A program made the position numbers and the translations under genes. Shown here piece after piece: positions 6,370 through 12,530 of a DNA stretch of 12,530 nucleotides. Under the pieces are notes generated by a model that worked only from the letters and a program-made list of their open reading frames with translations, ran no database searches and was not told where the DNA came from. Position 1 is the stretch's first letter, and the number at the start of each line of letters is the position of its first letter. This DNA is from Rhizosphaericola sp047606825 (GTDB lineage Bacteria; Bacteroidota; Bacteroidia; Chitinophagales; Chitinophagaceae), in contig JASGDY010000070.1 of the NCBI GenBank assembly GCA_047606825.1, positions 1 through 12,530 on the forward strand. Reading direction: 5' to 3'.

Positions 6370-7656
6370 TTATTCAATATTGGTATTGTCAGGGATGACC
6401 GCATTTTTTTTGATGATGACAAGACCTTCCTTGACGGTAAAGTCCGGGGTGTCCATGTCCTGTATACCAAAGTGTCCTCTAATCCGGACATTGTTTCCGA
6501 TATGTACGTTTTTGTCGATGATGGCGTTTTCGATATGACAGTTGTCGCCTATGCCCAATGGGGGCGTACCCTGTCTTTTGTCCTCTTCAATCTCATAGAG
6601 GGTTTCAAAATAGTCGCAGCCCATGATGTACGTGTTCATCACGACCGTGTTGAATCCAATACGCGAACGAATGCCGACGATACTGTTTTCAATCCTTTTG
6701 CATAGCAGGATGCTGCCTTCGGCAATAATGGCATGGTCGAGGAAACTATTGGAAATCTTTGCCGCCGGCAACATCCGCGGACGCGTGTAGATGGTCTGCG
6801 TACTGTCGTAGAGGTCTATTTCGGGAATGTCCTTGGTCAATCCGATATTGGCTTCAAAGAAAGACGGAATAGTACCGATATCGGTCCAATAACCTTCGTA
6901 TTGGTAGCTCAGCACTTTGTATTTTTCGAGCGAAGCAGGAATGAACTCTTTTCCGAAATCGGTATAGCCGGGATTGTCGTCAAATATTTCCTGAATGGTT
7001 TTCCTGTTAAAGATATAAATGCCCATGGACGCCAAAAACACTTTCCCCTGGCTTTCCATCTCTGGACCTGTCGCACTTACCCAGTCGGCATGAAGTTCTT
7101 TTTTCGGTTTTTCGATGAAAGAAGTGATGGTCTCGTCCTCTCCTACTTTCATGATGCCAAAACTTGTTGCTTCGTCACTCGTGACAGGAATCGTAGCGAT
7201 GCTGACCTCAGCTTCTGCGGCCACATGTTTGTCAATCATTTCCGCAAAATCAATCTGGTACAACTGGTCGCCGCTCAATATCAAGATGTATTCATAGTCG
7301 TGGTTGTTGATATGCTTCATGGACTGGCGGACGGCATCCGCGGTGCCTTGGTACCAAGTGGAGCCTTCCGGCGTCTGTTCTGCCGCCAGGATATCCGCAA
7401 ATCCATTGCTGAACGAACCAAACGAATATGTGTTTTTGATGTGTCGGTTCAATGACGCGGAATTGTACTGCGTCAGGACAAATATCCTGTCGATACCGGA
7501 GTTCAGGCAGTTGCTGATGGGAATATCGACCAGCCGGTATTTTCCGGCAATGGGCACGGCGGGTTTGGAACGTTTGTCGGTCAGTGGATACAATCTTGTT
7601 CCTGCGCCACCGCCCAGGATTACGGCTACAACCTCGTTAGATATTTTCTTTATCAT
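6370..7656 (-). CDS. glgC: Glucose-1-phosphate adenylyltransferase (ADP-glucose pyrophosphorylase)
   Basis: Makes ADP-glucose from ATP and glucose-1-phosphate, the committed step of bacterial glycogen synthesis, in the cytoplasm. The 428 residues match the family length. The N-terminal nucleotidyltransferase domain shows GGGAGTRLYPLT (15-26), the RSKPAVPIAGKYRLVDIPISN stretch (29-49), SGDQLYQIDF (128-137) and the sugar-phosphate motif FIEKP (180-184). Residues from about 285 form the left-handed beta-helix, with hexapeptide-like repeats (for example IENAIIDKNVHIGNNVRIRG). The ATG at 7656 gives the expected N-terminus. glgA lies 81 bp upstream on the same strand, and the reductase gene starts 6 nt downstream. 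The set reads as an operon glgA-glgC-reductase. Members are typically regulated allosterically; the effector is not deducible here. Confidence 0.96.
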   Translation of the reverse strand: MIKKISNEVVAVILGGGAGTRLYPLTDKRSKPAVPIAGKYRLVDIPISNCLNSGIDRIFVLTQYNSASLNRHIKNTYSFGSFSNGFADILAAEQTPEGSTWYQGTADAVRQSMKHINNHDYEYILILSGDQLYQIDFAEMIDKHVAAEAEVSIATIPVTSDEATSFGIMKVGEDETITSFIEKPKKELHADWVSATGPEMESQGKVFLASMGIYIFNRKTIQEIFDDNPGYTDFGKEFIPASLEKYKVLSYQYEGYWTDIGTIPSFFEANIGLTKDIPEIDLYDSTQTIYTRPRMLPAAKISNSFLDHAIIAEGSILLCKRIENSIVGIRSRIGFNTVVMNTYIMGCDYFETLYEIEEDKRQGTPPLGIGDNCHIENAIIDKNVHIGNNVRIRGHFGIQDMDTPDFTVKEGLVIIKKNAVIPDNTNIE

Positions 7657-7737
7657 GATGTTTTAATTAATAGATTACAATAATTGAGAATGGCATTAGG
7701 TGTTCTGCTTTAAGCATTTTTATTTTATCCTTTTAAC

Positions 7738-9153
7738 TTAAACCGTTGTTGACTGGTACAGTTCCAGATATTGCTGTACGGTATTTTCCCAACTATGGTT
7801 GATGGACATACCACGTGCGATGACCTTTTTCAGTTCATCCGGGTGATGGAACAGTTCTATCGCGCGACCAACGGAATAAATCACGTCTTCTGGCGCGGCA
7901 TGTTCAAAACAAAATCCCCACCCCCCATCGCCGACATCTTTAACCGTGTCCTGCAGACCGCCCGTCCGCCGCACAATCGGAACCGTACCGTAGCGCATGG
8001 CATACAGCTGGTTCAGTCCACAAGGTTCGACCCGGCTTGGCATCAACAAAAAGTCAGAACCACTATACAAAAGATGGCTTAACGCCTCGTCATATCCAAT
8101 ATCGGCATGGTACAGTTTGGGATATACGCCGTTGATGCTTGCCAACTGCATTTCCGTTTCCTGCTGACCGCTGCCCAGCAATATGAACACACATTGTTCC
8201 TTGAGCAGGTACAGACAGGAAAGGATGGCGTCGGGCAATATGTCTGCTGCTTTCTCCTCGACGAGCCTACCGATGAACGAAAACAGCGGCTTGTTGGCAT
8301 CCAAACCGAACCGTTCGCAGATAGATTGCTTGTTGGCAGCTTTTCCTTGGACAAACGTTTCGGTATCATAATGATGGTCAAGGAAACTGTCAGTCGCTGG
8401 ATTCCAAAGTTGTGTGTCTATGCCGTTGAGGATGCCGTAGCATTTCCCTTTTTCGTATTCAAACAAGGCTTCCAGTCCATTGCTGTTGTAGCGCAGTTCG
8501 TGTAGATAACCCTCGCTTACCGTATTGACTTTCCAGGCATTCTTGACGGCACTGGCGATGGGGTTGATGTCGTTGTTCCATTCGAGCAGTCCGCCTTTCC
8601 AAGGGTCGAAAGTGGGAATCAATTCCTTTTTGTCCCAGCCCATCTGTCCTTGGTATTGCGCATTGTGAATCGTAAAAATCGTCGGAACATGTTGCAGCGA
8701 ATGGTATTCATAGCAGTATTTTGCCATAAAAGGAATCAGTCCCGTGGTGTGGTCGTGACAATGGATGATGTCCGGCTGTTCTGCCCACTGGCTCAACCAA
8801 TGAATGACGGCAATCTGGAATGCGAGATAGCGGTAGCTGTCATCATCGTAACCATAGACACGTTCCCTGTCGGTCAGTCGATTGATGTCCAAAAGATACA
8901 GGCCAAAACCCAGCTCGTTGCTTTTCTCCCTGATGACCGTAAAATCAAACCAGTGCGTACCGATATGCGTGCGTCCCTGAAAGGCATTTTCCCATTCATG
9001 GTTGTACAGGTATTTGGTGCGGTGCATCGGCATCACCAATTTCGCGTCCAGTCCAGCCGTACACTGATATTTAGGCAAGGCACCTGCGACATCCCCCAAA
9101 CCTCCCACCTTTGCGACCGGATAACACTCTGCGGATACATGGATAATCTTCAT
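7738..9153 (-). CDS. glgA: Glycogen synthase (ADP-glucose type, GT5)
   Basis: Transfers glucose from ADP-glucose to the non-reducing end of growing alpha-1,4-glucan. The 471 residues fit the family (about 475). The N-terminal Rossmann domain has the ADP-glucose-binding KVGGLGDV motif (15-22, K15) and the HCHDHTTGL loop (131-139). The C-terminal GT-B domain has ILNGIDTQLWNPATD (241-255), IGRLVEEKAAD (294-304), the catalytic-loop SRVEPCGLNQ (373-382, E376) and TGGLQDTV (397-404). The ATG at 9153 gives the canonical MKIIHVSAECYP start. It is followed by glgC 81 bp downstream. Glycogen branching enzyme is not in the window. A weak TAGATTG lies 1 nt before the ATG, but no convincing -33 element is visible, so the promoter is unresolved. 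Confidence 0.96.
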   Translation of the reverse strand: MKIIHVSAECYPVAKVGGLGDVAGALPKYQCTAGLDAKLVMPMHRTKYLYNHEWENAFQGRTHIGTHWFDFTVIREKSNELGFGLYLLDINRLTDRERVYGYDDDSYRYLAFQIAVIHWLSQWAEQPDIIHCHDHTTGLIPFMAKYCYEYHSLQHVPTIFTIHNAQYQGQMGWDKKELIPTFDPWKGGLLEWNNDINPIASAVKNAWKVNTVSEGYLHELRYNSNGLEALFEYEKGKCYGILNGIDTQLWNPATDSFLDHHYDTETFVQGKAANKQSICERFGLDANKPLFSFIGRLVEEKAADILPDAILSCLYLLKEQCVFILLGSGQQETEMQLASINGVYPKLYHADIGYDEALSHLLYSGSDFLLMPSRVEPCGLNQLYAMRYGTVPIVRRTGGLQDTVKDVGDGGWGFCFEHAAPEDVIYSVGRAIELFHHPDELKKVIARGMSINHSWENTVQQYLELYQSTTV

Positions 9154-9311
9154 ACAATCTATGTTAGCTGTTTTTTGCCTATTTGTCTATATATAACTGA
9201 AACATAGCAAGCCTTTAAACGGTTCATGTACACCATCGTTTCAATTCCTAAATATATGAAAATAATTTATCCTCAATCAAAATTTTACAACATTAAATTA
9301 TACTAGGAAAA
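9154..9311. other. AT-rich spacer upstream of glgA
   Basis: 158 bp between the DUF4861 gene and glgA, both on the minus strand. It should hold the glgA promoter and any terminator of the DUF4861 gene. I see only AT-rich sequence with weak short complementarities (ATAATTTA / TAAATTAT) and no stem strong enough to call a terminator. Confidence 0.4.
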
Positions 9312-10574
9312 TTAAAGCGAGACCCGCAACGGATGGGCATACTTTTCCATCTCCTTTTCCAAAAACATCCTGAAATCCGACTCGGAGGAAACAATCTTGG
9401 TGTCGGTCAACTGCCAACAACTGTAAAAACGGAACTGGTTTGGCTGTCTGACATTCACTGTTACACCCAAGAGGTGCGAACGTGTGATGTCGCTGTTGGA
9501 CTTCGGCGCGTCTTTGAGAAAAGCTACATCGGTTGCCGGTGCCATGATGGCCATGCCTAGCAGGTCCTTGTGTTCCGACTGTTTGCCATAGGAGTACAAA
9601 GTCGTGACCGCGTTGTTTTTGAGCGAGTCCATTTTGTTTTCGTAGAAGTCGGCGATACCCGAAACGAGCACGCTGCCGTCCGGCGCACCGCTAAGTGTCA
9701 CGTTGCTTTCGTAAAAATACTGCCCTTTCCAGATGGCCGCCACTTCCTTGACCACGACCTCTTTCCCAAAAACATTCCAAGTGTAATCCATAAGAAACGA
9801 GGCGTAGAGTGGGCCGTCGTTGAGCAGTTTGTAGGTTTCTTTGACAACATCCTTTCCTCCCAATCTTACCAACGTATCTTTTCCGTTCGGGTCTCTGGTC
9901 CACAGCGCAAGAGAGCCTGCGCCCAGGGATTTCTCGACGTGCAGGATGTCCATGCCCCAATCCGAAAGATTGTGGTAACTATGCAAGGTATTGGAACCGA
10001 CGGAATCCATCACGAGGCGCGGCTGGCGCTTGCCGTAGATGTCCTTGGTGTTGCGCGTGTCGAAGTAGAGGCGAAAAGCGTTTTTGTCGTTTTCAAGAGC
10101 CGGGCCTTCGGTAAGATACGGCGGCAAGGGATTTTTGCTGAAATCGGTCGGCGGATTGTGCGGGGGCATTTCAATAAAGGGCACGCTAGCGCCGAAACTG
10201 TCGGTATCGGCGATTTTGGTTTTCATGCGGGCATGGGCAAACGAAACAACATCCGTCGCTGCGGCTTTCATCGGCTCAATCGTAAAAGTATTGTGTTCTT
10301 TTGCAGCAAAATCGGCGACAAACGCCAGCGTTTCCCAATTGCCATCGCCGTCCTTGTCCAGTTTTTGGCAGACCGATTCCCGACCATTGGACAAGACGGA
10401 AAGCGGTTGGTCGTTGGGCAAGTTTTTCTTCAGACCCTTTGCCAGTCTATCTCTTGGAATCTCGACAAGCTCGTCTCTCCTTTCTATATTGGAAGGATTC
10501 TGGACCTTGATTTTCCATTGGGCGGAACTGCCCGCTACGATAAACAACAAACCTAGAAAAGCGCAATACTTCAT
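9312..10574 (-). CDS. Secreted DUF4861-domain protein
   Basis: 420 residues. Residues 1-18 are a Sec signal peptide (hydrophobic CAFLGLLFIVAG, cleavage likely after SSA before Gln19). No lipobox cysteine is present, so the mature protein is probably periplasmic or secreted. The rest matches my recollection of DUF4861 (PF16153), with a DKDGDG segment (73-78), EGPALENDKNAFRLYFDTRN (156-175), YHNLSDWGMDILHV (200-213) and KSLGAGSLALW (215-225). DUF4861 proteins are common in Bacteroidota and often occur near polysaccharide-degradation genes. To my knowledge their activity is not firmly established, so I assign no function. No SusC/SusD or glycoside hydrolase is adjacent; the neighbours are glycogen-synthesis genes. 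An AGGTAAAG stretch immediately before the ATG at 10574 may act as ribosome binding site, one of few visible in this window. Confidence 0.82.
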   Translation of the reverse strand: MKYCAFLGLLFIVAGSSAQWKIKVQNPSNIERRDELVEIPRDRLAKGLKKNLPNDQPLSVLSNGRESVCQKLDKDGDGNWETLAFVADFAAKEHNTFTIEPMKAAATDVVSFAHARMKTKIADTDSFGASVPFIEMPPHNPPTDFSKNPLPPYLTEGPALENDKNAFRLYFDTRNTKDIYGKRQPRLVMDSVGSNTLHSYHNLSDWGMDILHVEKSLGAGSLALWTRDPNGKDTLVRLGGKDVVKETYKLLNDGPLYASFLMDYTWNVFGKEVVVKEVAAIWKGQYFYESNVTLSGAPDGSVLVSGIADFYENKMDSLKNNAVTTLYSYGKQSEHKDLLGMAIMAPATDVAFLKDAPKSNSDITRSHLLGVTVNVRQPNQFRFYSCWQLTDTKIVSSESDFRMFLEKEMEKYAHPLRVSL

Positions 10575-10625
10575 CTTTACCTATTTTATTTTTATATTGT
10601 ACGTAGATATAAATCGTGCATTGAA

Positions 10626-10651
10626 CACAGTGCACATTTTTATGCAGTGTG
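10626..10651. promoter_or_regulatory. Operator-like inverted repeat upstream of the DUF4861 gene
   Basis: CACAGTGCA (10626-10634) and TGCAGTGTG (10643-10651) form a 9-bp inverted repeat with one mismatched pair and an 8-nt spacer. It lies about 52 bp upstream of the DUF4861 start, in the spacer shared with the divergent rlmI gene. The layout fits a dimeric regulator site, but no cognate regulator is evident and chance is possible. Confidence 0.3.
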
Positions 10652-10733
10652 CAGTATAATAGAAGAAATCTCCCCAAATAGCAATCCAAATTATAAATTC
10701 TAAACTGGCACTAAAGATAAGGGAGAATAATCC

Positions 10734-10764
10734 TTTGAAATGTCTTTTTTTTGAAATATTATTG
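10734..10764 (+). promoter_or_regulatory. Promoter of rlmI, Bacteroidota -33/-7 type
   Basis: TTTG (10734-10737), exactly 19 bp, then TATTATTG (10757-10764), against the consensus TTTG-N19-TAnnTTTG. Only one defined base differs. The ATG at 10769 follows after CCCA, so the transcript would begin at or beside the start codon and be leaderless. Confidence 0.65.
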
Positions 10765-10768
10765 CCCA

Positions 10769-11944
10769 ATGGCAAACGTTGTATTGAACAAAAAAATCGC
10801 TCCCAGAATCTACAATGGACACCCTTGGATTTATGGGAACGAGATTGACCATATCGAAGGCGAGTATGCGCCGGGGGACATCGTGGACGTGTATTATGGA
10901 GACCGCGGTTTCTGCGGACGCGGCTATATCAACCCCAAATCGCAGATTACGGTCCGGTTGCTGACGCGCCGACAGGAAGCGATAGACGCCAACTTTTTCC
11001 ACAAAAAAATATTGCAGGCCTGGCAGTACCGACAAAAGCTCGGCTATACCGAAAACTGTCGACTGGTGTTTGGCGAGTCGGACGACCTGCCGGCATTGAT
11101 CATCGACAAGTTCAACGACTACTTTGTCATACAGAGCATGTCGCTCGGCATGGAACGCTGGAAAGAAGCCATCGTCGCAGCATTGGAAGCCATTTTCCAC
11201 CCGAAAGGCATCTATGAAAGAAACGACGTACCCGTGCGCGAACTGGAAGGCCTGGAACAGAAAAAAGGCTTCCTCTCTGCGCCGTTTGAGACCAAAATCT
11301 TCATCAACGAAAATGGGCTCAAGTTTCAAGTGGACATCGAAAACGGTCAAAAAACAGGCTTTTTCCTCGACCAGCATGACAACCGCCGTGCCATCGCTCC
11401 AATAGTGAAAGATGCGGAAGTATTGGGCGCGTTTACCTATACGGGAACCTTTGAGATACATGCGGCGCACTATGGCGCCAAAAGCGTGTTGGGATTGGAC
11501 ATTTCGGAAAACGCGGTGCGCCAGGCGAACTACAACACGCAGCTCAACGGCCTGGAAAACGTCTGCCGTTTTGAATGTGTCAACGCTTTTGACAGCCTCA
11601 AAACATGGTCCAAGGAAGGCAAATCCTTTGATGTCGTCATGCTCGACCCGCCAGCGTTTACCAAGAGCCGAAGCCATATCGACAAAGCCGTGAGCGGCTA
11701 CAAGGAAATCAACCTGCGCGGCATGAAACTCGTCCGCAACGGCGGTTTCCTAGTGACGAGTAGCTGTACCAACCTCGTATCTCCGGCACTGTTCATGCAG
11801 ACGGTGGAAGCGGCGGCGCACGATGCCAAAAAACGCATCCGACAAGTGACGTTCCAGCCACAGGCCGCCGACCACCCGATAGTGTCCAACATCGAAAACA
11901 CGCACTATCTCAAATTTTTAATCGCCGAAATCACAGACCGTTAA
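10769..11944 (+). CDS. rlmI: RlmI-type 23S rRNA (cytosine-C5)-methyltransferase
   Basis: Class I SAM-dependent RNA methyltransferase of 391 residues. In E. coli RlmI methylates C1962 of 23S rRNA. The PUA-like domain (about 1-75) includes NGHPWIYGNEI and GDIVDVY. A linker domain follows (about 76-185, FGESDDLPALIIDKF). The Rossmann methyltransferase domain has GFFLDQHDNR (198-207), a SAM motif I variant LGAFTYTGTFEIHAAHYGA (219-237), LDIS (243-246), motif IV LDPPAF (292-297) and motif VI TSSCT (330-334) with likely catalytic C333. I chose the ATG at 10769 (MANVVLNKKIAPRI) rather than an in-frame TTG at 10751 that lies upstream of the -7 element. The next gene begins 3 nt after the stop, which suggests an operon. 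Family assignment is strong; the exact target base is taken from the family. Confidence 0.93.
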   Translation: MANVVLNKKIAPRIYNGHPWIYGNEIDHIEGEYAPGDIVDVYYGDRGFCGRGYINPKSQITVRLLTRRQEAIDANFFHKKILQAWQYRQKLGYTENCRLVFGESDDLPALIIDKFNDYFVIQSMSLGMERWKEAIVAALEAIFHPKGIYERNDVPVRELEGLEQKKGFLSAPFETKIFINENGLKFQVDIENGQKTGFFLDQHDNRRAIAPIVKDAEVLGAFTYTGTFEIHAAHYGAKSVLGLDISENAVRQANYNTQLNGLENVCRFECVNAFDSLKTWSKEGKSFDVVMLDPPAFTKSRSHIDKAVSGYKEINLRGMKLVRNGGFLVTSSCTNLVSPALFMQTVEAAAHDAKKRIRQVTFQPQAADHPIVSNIENTHYLKFLIAEITDR

Positions 11945-11947
11945 GCC

Positions 11948-12229
11948 ATGGGAGAATATTCAATGGGGGAAGCCATGAAAAAGTTCCTCGAAAAAAGCAA
12001 GCTACGCAACGGCATCCGCGCCGCACAGATAGACGAGGTCTGGGAAAAAATCATGGGCAAAACTATCGCCAAATACACGGACAAAATAGAAATCGTGCAG
12101 CAGACACTCTTTATCCACACGACCATCGCCCCGCTCAAACAGGAAATACAGTTCCAAAAACAACAAATCATCCAACGTATCAACGAGGAATTTCAGGAAA
12201 CAATCGTGAAGGATGTGGTGGTGAAATAA
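11948..12229 (+). CDS. DUF721 (DciA-like) domain protein
   Basis: 93-residue protein, a typical length for stand-alone Bacteroidota DUF721 proteins. It begins MGEYSMGEAMKKFLEKSKL and shows the conserved core with W32 (DEVWEKIMGKTIAKYTDKI), then LFIHTTIAPLKQEIQFQKQQI and the closing INEEFQETIVKDVVVK. DUF721 is the domain of DciA, the replicative-helicase operator in bacteria lacking DnaC or DnaI; Bacteroidota members are shorter and less studied. The start at 11948 is 3 nt after the rlmI stop, so it is probably translated from the same message. In-frame ATGs at 11963 and 11975 would remove conserved N-terminal residues. Family is confident; helicase loading is an inference. Confidence 0.85.
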   Translation: MGEYSMGEAMKKFLEKSKLRNGIRAAQIDEVWEKIMGKTIAKYTDKIEIVQQTLFIHTTIAPLKQEIQFQKQQIIQRINEEFQETIVKDVVVK

Positions 12230-12300
12230 ACAGTGGACAGTAGTAACAGTGTAGACCGTCCGCTGACCACCGACTATTGTTTTACTGACCGCCGACGACA
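12230..12300. repeat. Short degenerate repeats after the DUF721 gene
   Basis: CTGACCACCGAC (12263-12274) recurs as CTGACCGCCGAC (12285-12296), 11 of 12 bases identical and starting 22 bp apart. Related CAGTGGACAG / ACAGTGTAGAC words precede them. The segment is noncoding and resembles a decayed simple repeat. There is no clear terminator for the rlmI transcript. Confidence 0.45.
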
Positions 12301-12360
12301 TTAAATAACGTGAGTTCGGGATAAGAAAAAATCATCATAATTTGATTTTAAATAATTTAT

Positions 12361-12386
12361 GTTCTTTTGCCTTGATGCAAAAGAAC
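12361..12386. other. Perfect 10-bp hairpin in the right-end intergenic DNA
   Basis: GTTCTTTTGC (12361-12370) pairs with GCAAAAGAAC (12377-12386) around CTTGAT. It is followed by CAAAAAATCAAG rather than a T run on the + strand. Sequences of this type (a TTTTGC hairpin followed by AAAAAATCAAG) recur between genes in many Bacteroidota genomes as I recall; I have not checked this. Confidence 0.5.
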
Positions 12387-12402
12387 CAAAAAATCAAGAC
12401 TG

Positions 12403-12527
12403 TATTGAATTGACTAAAAATCAACGCATAAGTCGGAAACAAAAGAAACTCACTCCGCTTCGCTACGTTCAGACAACTTTTATTTCTATCGACTTATTTC
12501 TTTGATTTTCTTAACGTTAATTCAATA
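12403..12527. repeat. Imperfect palindromic repeat of about 125 bp
   Basis: Three nested inverted pairs keep their order on both sides of a centre near 12465: TATTGAATT (12403-12411) with AATTCAATA (12519-12527), AAAATCAA (12417-12424) with TTGATTTT (12502-12509), and ATAAGTCG (12428-12435) with CGACTTAT (12490-12497). The centre holds CACTCCGCTTCGCTACGTTC. There is no open reading frame of note. This is likely a dispersed intergenic repeat, ending 3 bp before the window edge. Confidence 0.6.
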
Positions 12528-12530
12528 AGG

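Noticed and set aside
9570..10556. 328-codon + strand frame
   Set aside because: It is antisense to the DUF4861 gene, which has a signal peptide, a plausible ribosome binding site and family motifs.
10700..11677. 325-codon minus-strand frame
   Set aside because: It is antisense to rlmI, whose identity is clear from methyltransferase motifs, and it extends across the rlmI promoter.
12230..12530. CRISPR array
   Set aside because: The repeats are two short degenerate direct copies plus one palindrome, without regular repeat-spacer periodicity or cas genes.

Overview
The window looks like a chromosomal segment of a Bacteroidota bacterium. Evidence for this is the promoter elements of the -33 TTTG / -7 TAnnTTTG type, sparse Shine-Dalgarno sequences, protein families typical of the phylum (DUF4861, a DUF721 protein of Bacteroidota type, an IS5-type transposase ending in the WFDNDRRL signature), and AT-rich spacers between moderately GC-rich genes. 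A member of the Chitinophagia/Sphingobacteriia side is my guess, not a demonstrated placement. Most of the window is core metabolism and housekeeping. I found no defence system, CRISPR array, tRNA or rRNA.

Layout, left to right. (1) Positions 1-697 hold an IS5-family transposase on the + strand. It is cut by the window edge at its N-terminus and lacks its normal C-terminal helix, so it is probably a decayed insertion sequence. (2) A hairpin at 698-723 separates it from a minus-strand DtxR/MntR-type metal-dependent repressor (753-1427). (3) About 720 bp of AT-rich DNA without a convincing gene lies between the repressor and sucD (2148-3035, +), the alpha subunit of succinyl-CoA synthetase. sucD ends at a perfect 27-bp hairpin shared with the next, convergent gene. 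(4) A large minus-strand polytopic membrane protein (3129-5180) belongs to the family labelled 'site-specific recombinase' (COG4389/PF10136). It shows no recombinase catalytic motif. (5) A 120-bp structured element with 29-bp terminal inverted repeats (5219-5338) sits between that gene and a minus-strand cluster. (6) In transcription order that cluster is glgA, glgC and a YhdH/AcuI-type reductase (9153 down to 5377): two bacterial glycogen synthesis enzymes and a quinone-oxidoreductase-like enzyme placed 6 nt after glgC. (7) A secreted DUF4861 protein (9312-10574, -) lies upstream of glgA. (8) Diverging from it on the + strand are an RlmI-type 23S rRNA methyltransferase (10769-11944) and, 3 nt later, a DUF721/DciA-like protein (11948-12229). 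(9) The right end (12230-12530) holds only repeats and inverted repeats, including a roughly 125-bp imperfect palindrome.

Functionally, GlgC makes ADP-glucose from glucose-1-phosphate and GlgA polymerises it into glycogen; the branching enzyme is not in this window. SucD works in the TCA cycle with SucC, which is also elsewhere. The remaining genes look independently transcribed. The less routine signals are promoter -7 elements lying directly against start codons (probable leaderless transcripts for mntR and rlmI), the structured intergenic element at 5219-5338, the misnamed membrane protein, and the palindromic right end. I do not see a clear novel multi-gene system.
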